Of a DNA stretch of 7,042 nucleotides, positions 1-5,600 are shown piece after piece. Both the position numbers and the translations under genes were made by a program. Within the stretch, counting starts at the first letter, position 1, and every line of letters begins with the position of its first letter. Source of the stretch: Bacteroidia bacterium. Its GTDB lineage: Bacteria > Bacteroidota > Bacteroidia > Cytophagales > Cyclobacteriaceae. The DNA lies in contig JAAURZ010000118.1 of NCBI GenBank assembly GCA_012031955.1, forward strand, positions 1 to 7,042. Direction: 5' to 3'. The notes below the pieces were generated by a model. It searched no databases, was not told the DNA's origin, and saw nothing but the letters and a program-made list of their open reading frames with translations.

Positions 1-861
1 AACAAATTCCTCGCCGGTTGCCACCATCCTGTTGGCGGTTGAATTTCCTGGTGCGGGATTCTGCCCGGCCAGGGAAGTAGATCGTTCTTTAACCGTAAAT
101 TCTCCTTTGAACCCATCGGGTGTTATCACAGTAAAAACCTCTTCATCCTGATCGAAAATTATCGAAAGGTTATTCTCCGTGAGCTTAACCACTTGTGACG
201 TGCCTCCATTGGCAATCTTTTGTGTCAGGACAAAATTTCCAGCGTAACCAAAAAACTGACGCTGAAAATATCCGGCTGGGTATCGGGTCTCGAGTTATTG
301 ACGTAAAAGTGGTATGGATTGTCGTAGGTATTTCCATCAGTCGTCGGGTCATAATCCATCTGCTCCGGAAGTTCAAGCATATTATTAATGAACCCATCCC
401 GCCCACTCTGAGTCACCGTAAAACAAATCATCACCATCTACAACAACTCTTGAAATAACGGGCATAAAACTGGGGCTCCACGAGAGCCCAAAATCGCCAG
501 CTTCCTCGCCTGTCCTGACCCCGTGGCCAGAATACGTGAGGGTGAACGGAAGTTGCCACCCGTCGAAGTCAAGCGTATGTAATGGTATGCTTACATTCGC
601 CGTCCCGGTATACATGCTCGGCTGTTGCGCGTAGAACTCAGTCATCTTCATCGCCGTAGGCGATGGTGGAACAACACTGAAATTCCTGGGTGCTGAATCC
701 GTGTCTCCACTTGTCTGTGGCTGCGCCCGCATGGTTCCATGAGCCAGCAAACACAAAAATATGAATACAACGGTGGCTGTACGTCGTGCCGGAAACGAGC
801 AGTCCTTTCTTTTCTTGGTTATCGCAAACATGTTAATTGAAAATTTCTCTTTTGAATTCAT
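1..861 (-). CDS. N-terminal part of a secreted RHS/YD-repeat-like protein, frameshifted, incomplete at the left edge
   Basis: I recognise the N-terminal block of the large Bacteroidota YD/RHS-like secreted proteins: PPSPTA, then MYTGTANVSIPL, LPFTLTYSGHGV, a GLSWSP segment, RVVVDGDDLFYG, and DTQPDIFS followed by FFGYAGNFVL. The start is 861 or the internal ATG at 831; both precede a Lys/Arg-rich stretch, a hydrophobic core (VVFIFLCLL) and a likely cleavage after MRAQ, so the protein is exported. The reading frame breaks twice. Between about 412 and 402 one extra base shifts the frame (unshifted reading stops at 385-387). At the A6 run 250-255 one missing base shifts it back, so the outer parts share one frame and about 150 bases between them use another. 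All three pieces read as good family sequence. Relatives are often thousands of residues long with C-terminal YD repeats and variable, sometimes toxic, ends; that part is outside the window. Its function here is inference from the family. Confidence 0.75.
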
Positions 862-1126
862 TTACCAACCTGTCACCCACAACATTGCAGAAGCTTCAAT
901 CGCATCCAAACATGTATCCACCAACTGTCCAATTGACGGCAGCAATACAACTTGCACACCACGCTTTCAATGCGATCGTAAGGCAAGACGCATACTCCTT
1001 CAAGGCCAGTCTATGGCTTCAATCCGCTCAATACAAACGTTCATGATGGGATGGGGCCTATCCTCATGCACAACGATGCTCCTGCCCTGGTAACTTGTTC
1101 ACCACATCCTGGCAAACGGGGGTGTG

Positions 1127-1157
1127 CAAATGTTACCCAATATTTTGTCAAAATCAA
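1127..1157 (-). promoter_or_regulatory. Candidate Bacteroidota-type promoter for the RHS-like gene
   Basis: Read on the minus strand, TTG (plus 1157-1155) is followed after 19 bases by TAACATTTG (plus 1135-1127). The Bacteroidota primary sigma consensus is TTG, about 19-21 bases, then TAnnTTTG; here the -7 element has one extra base between TA and TTTG. The spacing fits but the match is imperfect. Transcription would begin near 1120, giving an untranslated leader of about 260-290 bases. No experimental or comparative support is available. Confidence 0.3.
1142..1154. repeat. Perfect 13-bp palindrome ATTTTG-T-CAAAAT, possible operator
   Basis: Two 6-base arms are exact reverse complements around one central T. 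The element lies entirely in the spacer of the candidate minus-strand promoter, directly beside its -33 TTG. A dimeric repressor bound here would block polymerase. AT-rich palindromes of this size can arise by chance, so the operator role is inference. Confidence 0.35.
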
Positions 1158-1359
1158 GTTCAGACCCGTTAAAAAATCTTTTCGTTAACGTGATGAATTG
1201 AGGCGCATCGCTTGATAGCCCAAATTAATTTTTCTTCACGCTGAAACAGCCATATTTCACCAAGGCGGGAAATTCGCGAACTCCTCTACCCCACCAAATC
1301 TTAACCAGCGATTACGCTGTGTCCTGCAACACCTCACATCTTTTTCCTAACTTCCCTTC

Positions 1360-2066
1360 ATGTACAAATACATCCTATCGCCTTGTGTGGGCTGCTGGTA
1401 GCCTGCGGTGGCGGCAGCTCGCAAGAGTCGGCGACGGACTCGGCGCAATCGGATACGCTCGTGCCATTGGAAACCGTGGTGACGCCCGACTCGGAAGATA
1501 TGCCGGAGGACTATCCCGATGAAGGGGTCGTTGCGCAGGCGTTTGATTCTGTGAGTCAGCTCATGGAAGCACAGCGCGGGAATTTCTTCGAAGTAAGCGT
1601 GACTACCAACCAGTATGAGGCCACGTCGCTGGTGACGATCTACTACGACCAGGCCGCATCGCTGCGTTACTTTTCCGAGTCGTGGTCGATGGAAGGCACG
1701 GAGGGCTCGTCCGAGTATTTTGTCCAGGACGACCAGATCGTGTGTGCGCGCGTGATAGAAACCATCGACGGCAACGACACGTCTACTTCGTGGTGCGCTG
1801 CCACCGGCGGTGAGCGCACCACCATCAACTACGACAGCGGCGACCCCATCACCGAAGCGGTGCCCTCCGACTTCAGGAATACATGCGAAGAAGAACTGGA
1901 CCGCTACATACGCATCTTCGACGACCTGCTGCGCGAAGGCGAACTGATCGAAGACGGCGACAACTACGTGCTGCGCGTTGAGAATGAATTCGAAGGAGAC
2001 GAGAGCATCATCGAATACACGCAGGTGACGCTCGACAAGAAGCTGTACCAGTTGCTGCGCAGGTAG
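1360..2066 (+). CDS. Acidic lipoprotein of unknown function, signal peptide interrupted by an apparent 1-base deletion
   Basis: The mature part is clear: a lipobox LVAC, then GGGSS, a Ser/Asp/Glu-rich linker, and an acidic globular region containing YYDQAASLRYF and ending KKLYQLLRR. I do not recognise a named family. In the open frame the only available start is TTG at 1383, which would give MCGLLVAC, with no charged n-region and too short for a lipoprotein signal. An ATG at 1360 encodes MYKYILSP, and one added base near 1381-1383 would join it to LCGLLVAC, producing a normal lipoprotein signal of about 17 residues before the Cys. The corrected protein would be about 235 residues, anchored by a lipidated Cys to a membrane, facing the periplasm or cell surface. 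I see no clear Shine-Dalgarno, as is usual in this phylum. It converges with the next gene, 26 bases apart, with no visible terminator between them. Confidence 0.7.
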
Positions 2067-2092
2067 CGCCGGTCTCTACGCCATGGCAAGTG

Positions 2093-2820
2093 TCAGATGT
2101 CTTCAATCGAAACAAGCTCCTCGAAGCCCGACTCGCCCTTCACGGCAATAGTCTTCACATTGCCCACGCCCGGGGCGTAGAACTTGTGTTCGATGATGCC
2201 AGGTTCCAGCAGATTCCACTCTGCCACTTGCAAGCAATTTGTGTAGGCACCATGGCCCACCGTCACATTTTCCACAAGGCTGAGTATCTGCGCCACATCT
2301 TCTGCCTCGTTCTCATAGTATTCCTGGCGGTACCACATGCCGGAGATGGGTTTGGCCAGCATGATGATACCGGGCAGCGCACCATCGACGCCCGCTTCCC
2401 ATGAGCCGTGCGTGTTCACCACGCTGCCACCTTCAATCTCCTGCGTCGCCTCGCCGAAATACCACACATTTCCATCTACGTCCTGCGCATACCAATCGTC
2501 TGTGTCCTCAACCAGTTCGCCGTTTTCGTAAGCGCGATCGCGCACCACCGCACAAACAACACCCATCACTACCCTCGTGTCCATTGTAAATTCAGTTTCG
2601 ACGCGCACGGGCTCATTGTCTTCGTTCTTACCTTCGTATACGAAACGTTTGCCGGTGGCCAGGGGAAAGAAGGTGTTGCCGGTAATGCCGGCATCCAGGA
2701 AGTTGGCAGGGTCGATCACCACGCTGTAAGGCATGTCGGCGGGGTTCTCGGGTAAAACAGCATCGTCACTGCATCTTGCCAGCGTGACGATTCCAAGCAT
2801 ACAATCAATATCTTTTTCAT
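2093..2820 (-). CDS. Lipoprotein of a widespread secreted family, signal peptide interrupted by an apparent 1-base deletion
   Basis: The body resembles a widespread bacterial secreted family of unknown role, as I remember it: YSVVIDPANF, TFFPLATGKRFVYEG, VVMGVVCAVVRD, DDWYAQDVDGNVWYFGE, GSWEAGVDGALPGIIM, YRQEYYENEAEDVA, then near the C-terminus KFYAPGVGNV. No catalytic motif is evident. The open frame extends to an ATG at 2887, but those first residues are polar with scattered Cys and do not look like an export signal. An ATG at 2820 in another frame encodes MKKILIVC; one added base near 2797 would join it to LGIVTLARCSDD, giving a standard lipoprotein signal. The residue before the Cys is Arg, a poor lipobox position, so that Cys may also be affected. 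The corrected protein would be about 242 residues, in the envelope. It is divergent from the sigma factor gene, so the two share about 100 bases of upstream DNA. Confidence 0.72.
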
Positions 2821-2921
2821 GGGTACCGTGGTTAGTTGTACAAGACTGCACGCAAGAACGAGCGCCGCCGTTGGTCGGCGAAGCCATCTTTACTTATTCT
2901 TTTTCATGCAACCAACCGTCT

Positions 2922-3536
2922 TTGCTTTTTCTGCGTGGTATATTAGTAGTACGTAAACACAACCCGCAACCCATTAACGACGACGACCTTCATAGGCTGC
3001 TAAAGGCGTGCCGCAGGCACGACCGCTATAGTCAGGACAGACTGTATCAATACTTCTATGGCTATGCGTTGGGAATATGTCTGCGCTACTCGCGATCGCG
3101 AGATGAAGCTATCGAAATTGTGAATGACGGCTATCTCAAAATCTTCAGCAACCTCGACAAGTACACAGAAGGGCTTTCGTTCAAAGGATGGTTGCGGAAG
3201 ATCATGATCAACGCCTCGATCGATTACTTCCGCAGGAACGAAAAACATCATGCCGGTCTGGACATATCGTACGTTCAGCACGAACCTGATACGGCAAACG
3301 CGCTGAGTCAATTGTCGGCTGCCGATATAATAAACGCAGTTCAGTCATTGCCTGCCTCCTATCGGATGGTATTCAACCTGTTTGTGATCGAAGGATTTAA
3401 GCATGAAGAAATATCGGCCATGCTGCACATCAGTGTGGGAACATCAAAATCGAACCTGGCCGTGGCCAGGAGCAAGCTAAGACGCATACTGGACGCAACG
3501 GGCGAAGAAATGCAAAGGAGAAAAAAACATGGATGA
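2922..3536 (+). CDS. ECF-type RNA polymerase sigma factor (Das-like partner of the next gene)
   Basis: Sigma-70 region 2 spans about 3035-3240 (FYGYALGICLRYSRSRDEA, VNDGYLKIFSNLDKY, FKGWLRKIMINASIDYFRR). Region 4 spans about 3319-3490 (IINAVQSLPASYRMVFNLF, HEEISAMLHISVGTSKSNL), with the helix-turn-helix that reads the -35 element. There is no region 1 or 3, as expected for ECF factors. The protein would direct RNA polymerase in the cytoplasm to a stress or envelope regulon. The start is uncertain: the nearest in-frame ATG upstream is at 2733, deep inside the opposing lipoprotein gene, and no ATG or GTG lies just before the conserved part. TTG at 2922 is given as the least bad choice; an ATG at 2906 in another frame meets a stop at 2954-2956. 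The stop overlaps the next gene by 8 bases, indicating coupled translation with its probable regulator. Confidence 0.88.
   Translation: MLFLRGILVVRKHNPQPINDDDLHRLLKACRRHDRYSQDRLYQYFYGYALGICLRYSRSRDEAIEIVNDGYLKIFSNLDKYTEGLSFKGWLRKIMINASIDYFRRNEKHHAGLDISYVQHEPDTANALSQLSAADIINAVQSLPASYRMVFNLFVIEGFKHEEISAMLHISVGTSKSNLAVARSKLRRILDATGEEMQRRKKHG
3514..3520 (+). promoter_or_regulatory. Strong Shine-Dalgarno AAAGGAG inside the sigma gene
   Basis: AAAGGAG lies 8 bases before the ATG at 3529 and within the last codons of the sigma factor gene. No comparable site precedes most other starts in the window, in keeping with the rarity of Shine-Dalgarno use in Bacteroidota. It fixes the start of the downstream gene and suggests that its translation is tied to that of the sigma factor. 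The purines also encode Arg/Lys residues, so part of the match may be coincidental. Confidence 0.55.
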
Positions 3537-4755
3537 CCAGCAGTTTGACGAACGAATAAAGTCGGCGATAGAAGGCTACGAAGCAACGGGCTTCGACACG
3601 GAAGCGCACTCGGCGTTTCGCCGCCGCTACGACAGCATGCCGTCGGTGCCATGGTACCGGCGATATCGCACAGAAATGGTCCTGCTTGCGGGCATGGCAG
3701 CCTGCACTTTCGTTGTGATCTGGTACATGCACCGCATCGCGCCTTCTTCCGAGGCCGACGGCATTGCACTATTGACGGAAGAAAACCGGCAACTGCGAAC
3801 ACAACTCGATCGCATGACCGCGCTGCCGGGCAACGCCCCGCCTGCACGACGTGATACCGTTGTGGTGGTGCAGATGGTTAACACACCATCAGACGACTAC
3901 TTGCTGCTGCGTTCGAGAATTGCGCACCTCGAGCAGATGCTAAGCGCCCAGGCTCCCGTCAGCGAAGCTGTTGAGGAGCAATCAGACGTTGGAGCGCAAT
4001 TGCCGGAAACGGCGGCGTATCGTCGTCGCCTCGCACTCCATGCAGTAGCGAAGGCCGGAGCGCGCGCCAGCGCGCTGCAATACAACGATAACAAACCCGA
4101 CATGCACGTGAGGAAACTTTCCGCCCCAGTCATCCGCGCACTTGAGCGGCACTACCACACGGGTGTAGGCGTTCATGTTGCGCCTACTGCGGAAGTGTCG
4201 CGCGCGTTTTACAAACAGGCACAAGGTGCTTTCAACGGCTCCGTCGGCGTGGCTGCCGACCTCATCCTGTCGCCGTCACTTTCACTTGAGACAGGTATCA
4301 AATACTTGCGACGGTACTATGAAGTAGAAGACATGCACGCCGCCCGGCTACCTGGGGTTGACGAAAGTCTCGGCTCCTTCGACGTCGCCGAAATAGACAC
4401 CTGGGGTCTTGAGATACCGCTGAATCTGAAGTATCGCTACCCGCTCGACGTGCGGACACACTTGCTGGTTGGCGCCGGATATTCTGCCAATGTCTATTTC
4501 AAACAAGTGTTTGAATATGACTATCGCATTCCGCAAAACAACGGCTTCACAGTGGCCTCCACGTATGCGAATCGCAAACCGCAGGTATACCCCGGCACGG
4601 CAAACGCGCTGGTGGGCTTTAACCATTCGCTGAAGAACGGTCGAATCTTCGAGGCGTCGCTATTCTATCAATATGGGTTGGGGCAATCGGGGTTGGAAAA
4701 TGTCACTCCCCGCTATCTGGGCCTGCGGGCCGCCTACTGGTTCAGGCTCCGCTGA
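3529..4755 (+). CDS. Dual-membrane-spanning protein, putative anti-sigma factor with C-terminal outer-membrane beta-barrel (Dma-like)
   Basis: The 408-residue protein has four zones. Residues 1-48 are charged and cytoplasmic, beginning MDDQQFDERIKSAIEGYEA, like short sigma-binding tails. Residues 50-67 (MVLLAGMAACTFVVIWYM) form one inner-membrane helix. Residues about 78-200 are a periplasmic stretch with coiled-coil character (LLTEENRQLRTQLDRM, LLLRSRIAHLEQML) and Pro/Ala-rich linkers. Residues about 207-408 look like an outer-membrane beta-barrel with alternating strands (SLSLETGIKYLRRYYEV, IPLNLKYRYPL, ASLFYQYGLGQ) and an aromatic-containing terminal strand, YLGLRAAYWFRLR. There is no cleavable signal peptide. 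From memory of the literature, this arrangement next to an ECF sigma gene is that of the Dma anti-sigma factors of Bacteroides thetaiotaomicron; the assignment here rests on architecture and context, not alignment. The 8-base overlap with the sigma gene supports a cognate pair. It might otherwise be a structural barrel protein that the sigma factor merely controls. Confidence 0.8.
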   Translation: MDDQQFDERIKSAIEGYEATGFDTEAHSAFRRRYDSMPSVPWYRRYRTEMVLLAGMAACTFVVIWYMHRIAPSSEADGIALLTEENRQLRTQLDRMTALPGNAPPARRDTVVVVQMVNTPSDDYLLLRSRIAHLEQMLSAQAPVSEAVEEQSDVGAQLPETAAYRRRLALHAVAKAGARASALQYNDNKPDMHVRKLSAPVIRALERHYHTGVGVHVAPTAEVSRAFYKQAQGAFNGSVGVAADLILSPSLSLETGIKYLRRYYEVEDMHAARLPGVDESLGSFDVAEIDTWGLEIPLNLKYRYPLDVRTHLLVGAGYSANVYFKQVFEYDYRIPQNNGFTVASTYANRKPQVYPGTANALVGFNHSLKNGRIFEASLFYQYGLGQSGLENVTPRYLGLRAAYWFRLR

Positions 4756-4769
4756 GCGCTCGTTAGCGC
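4756..4769 (+). terminator. Short GC hairpin immediately after the beta-barrel gene
   Basis: GCGCT and AGCGC form a perfect 5-bp stem around the loop CGTT, beginning at the base after the stop codon. No run of T follows (next bases are AAGTCTT), so it is at best a weak terminator or a transcript-stabilising 3' hairpin. Confidence 0.3.
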
Positions 4770-4777
4770 AAGTCTTC

Positions 4778-4890
4778 CGATCCGCGACCGGGCAGCGCAA
4801 ACCTCTTAGCAAAGTTTGTACACACATCCGTATTGTTTGATCCCCCCAACAGTATGATGAGATTAGTACCTTCGATCCGGAGCCGGGTAG
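4778..4890. repeat. Diverged 18-base direct repeat, copies 95 bases apart
   Basis: The copies at 4778-4795 and 4873-4890 share CGATCCG, then CCGGG, and a final AG, matching at 14 of 18 positions without gaps. They flank most of the left half of the intergenic region. They might be binding sites or the ends of a decayed small element; no other element features are seen. Confidence 0.3.
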
Positions 4891-4950
4891 TAACACTTGT
4901 CGCGACCTGCCACTTGCTCCATCCGTGGCCGGAAGCCGCTCCGTTCATTT

Positions 4951-4993
4951 TTCCTTCGTCTTTCCTCCGTCTTCCTGCCGTTGTTCCTTCGTC
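4951..4993 (+). repeat. Helically phased pyrimidine repeat, four TTCCT-headed units
   Basis: Units begin at 4951 (TTCCTTCGTC), 4962 (TTCCTCCGTC), 4972 (TTCCTGCCGT) and 4984 (TTCCTTCGTC), with spacings of 11, 10 and 12 bases. The first and last are identical and exactly 33 bases apart. Almost all bases on this strand are C or T, giving strong strand asymmetry. The tract ends about 130 bases before the next start codon. A repeated protein site on one face of the helix or a bent upstream element would fit, but function is not shown. Confidence 0.5.
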
Positions 4994-5126
4994 GTTTTTT
5001 CGTTTCTAAACGGAAACATTACGTCACGAGCATACAGGAATCATGTAAGGAAATATTTCGGGTCGTGTAATTACCTCGCAGGAGTACCGGAGCATTTACG
5101 ATCATATAAAGCGAAAGAGAATCAGT

Positions 5127-5432
5127 ATGGCTATCGTACATAATAACACCATGCCCTTCAGCGGCAAAGTAGGCGAACTAGTGTTCAGACGAGTGGGCAA
5201 CCGTACCATTGTGCAGCAGGCGCCCGACATGAGTCGCGTCACAAAGAGCGCTGCCCAAAAGAAGGTGAACCGTAAATTCATACAAGCCGTGGCCTACGCC
5301 CAGGCCGTGATGGCCGATCCGGAAAAGATCAAAGCATACCTGCCTGAAATTTTACAAGGGAAGGGCAGCCCCTATCACATCGCGTTGTCGGACTACATGA
5401 AAACGGGGGGAAGACTGAATTTACTGCGTTAA
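5127..5432 (+). CDS. Small conserved-looking protein of unknown function (101 residues)
   Basis: The start at 5127 follows a purine-rich stretch (GAAAGAGA) and gives MAIVHNNTMPFSGKVGELVF. The pattern is a short N-terminus, a Gly-Val-Gly turn with VFRRVGNRTIVQQAP, then a Lys-rich helix (TKSAAQKKVNRKFIQAVAYA), then MADPEKIKAYL and a Tyr-containing C-terminus (YHIALSDYMKTGG). I recall many small Bacteroidota proteins with this G.(V/L)G..V.R..G....R..P followed by T..Q...N..F..A layout, DUF6266 being one comparable family, but I cannot confirm membership without a profile search. It is basic, with no signal peptide or membrane segment, so it is likely cytoplasmic or DNA/RNA associated; that is a guess from charge only. 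It stands alone between a 370-base upstream gap and a strong terminator downstream. Confidence 0.75.
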   Translation: MAIVHNNTMPFSGKVGELVFRRVGNRTIVQQAPDMSRVTKSAAQKKVNRKFIQAVAYAQAVMADPEKIKAYLPEILQGKGSPYHIALSDYMKTGGRLNLLR

Positions 5433-5467
5433 TCCAATTGCCTGCATCGATACCTGTATTCCAGTAT

Positions 5468-5501
5468 TCTTAAAACTAAAGTTGGCATTGCGCTTTTAAG
5501 A
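5468..5501 (+). repeat. 8-bp inverted repeat TCTTAAAA/TTTTAAGA
   Basis: The arms at 5468-5475 and 5494-5501 are exact reverse complements separated by 18 bases. It lies between the small gene and the strong terminator. The arms are AT-rich, so in RNA the hairpin would be weak; as DNA the spacing suits an operator bound by a dimer. Confidence 0.35.
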
Positions 5502-5530
5502 TCGGGGGGAAAGAAGTACCTTGATCAATG

Positions 5531-5577
5531 AGCCCAAGCGCTGCGCACGATGTGCAAGTGTTTGGGCTTTCTTTTTT
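5531..5577 (+). terminator. Strong intrinsic terminator
   Basis: The arms AGCCCAAGCGCT and AGTGTTTGGGCT pair over 12 bp (two G-T wobbles). After one bulged A, GCGCA and TGTGC add 5 bp capped by the triloop CGA. The stem is followed directly by TTCTTTTTT (5569-5577). This is a textbook Rho-independent terminator on the plus strand and ends the transcript of the small gene at 5127-5432. It stops only 23 bases before the ATG of the lysozyme-like gene. Confidence 0.85.
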
Positions 5578-5600
5578 CGAGTGATTCAAACTATCCCCAT

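Larger units (their letters stand above)
862..1359. other. Long intergenic region between divergent genes
   Basis: About 500 bases separate the minus-strand RHS-like gene from the plus-strand lipoprotein. Short open frames on both strands have no coherent domain, signal peptide or codon pattern, and I see no tRNA or IS remnant. The right half is AT-richer and holds a candidate minus-strand promoter (1127-1157) with a 13-bp palindrome, plus two 8-bp palindromes (CGTTAACG at 1183-1190, TTCGCGAA at 1273-1280). A TAATTTTT element at 1226-1233 resembles the Bacteroidota -7 box TAnnTTTG on the plus strand, but no TTG lies at the right distance, so I do not call a plus-strand promoter. The left half, 862-1120, would be the long untranslated leader of the RHS-like gene. 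Confidence 0.5.
4756..5126. other. Intergenic region of about 370 bases with repeats
   Basis: It holds the short hairpin after the beta-barrel gene, two diverged copies of an 18-base sequence (4778-4795 and 4873-4890), and a pyrimidine-rich tract with phased TTCCT repeats (4951-4993). Just after the tract, CGTTTCTAAACG (5001-5012) is an interrupted palindrome. TATTGTTTG at 4831-4839 resembles a -7 element with one extra base but lacks a spaced TTG. Open frames on both strands here have no domain or export signal. I see no tRNA or mobile-element end. Confidence 0.5.

Noticed and set aside
195..458. Plus-strand open frame over the RHS-like gene
   Set aside because: It lies opposite well-recognised family sequence, has no export signal or domain, and ends in low-information residues; an antisense shadow.
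761..1093. Plus-strand open frame overlapping the start of the RHS-like gene and the intergenic region
   Set aside because: It overlaps the opposing signal peptide and has no recognisable motif or consistent composition.
2337..2755. Overlapping plus-strand open frames opposite the second lipoprotein
   Set aside because: They are antisense to a recognisable protein family; His/Cys/Pro-rich translations are typical shadows.
2733..2921. Long N-terminal extension of the sigma factor from ATG 2733
   Set aside because: It would overlap the opposing lipoprotein gene and encode no sigma-factor sequence before about 2950.
3359..3847. Minus-strand open frame opposite the sigma/beta-barrel junction
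   Set aside because: Cys/Arg/Pro-rich shadow of two strongly supported genes.
4763..4948. Minus-strand open frame in the intergenic region
   Set aside because: No homology I recognise, no export signal, and a second overlapping minus-strand frame at 4660-4896 is equally open, which points to chance.
4854..5009. Possible 51-residue leader peptide starting MMRLVPSIRS
   Set aside because: No ribosome-binding site or domain; its second half merely translates the pyrimidine repeat.
4925..5143. Plus-strand open frame running into the small gene
   Set aside because: It overlaps the better-supported 5127 start and translates the pyrimidine tract into low-complexity sequence.
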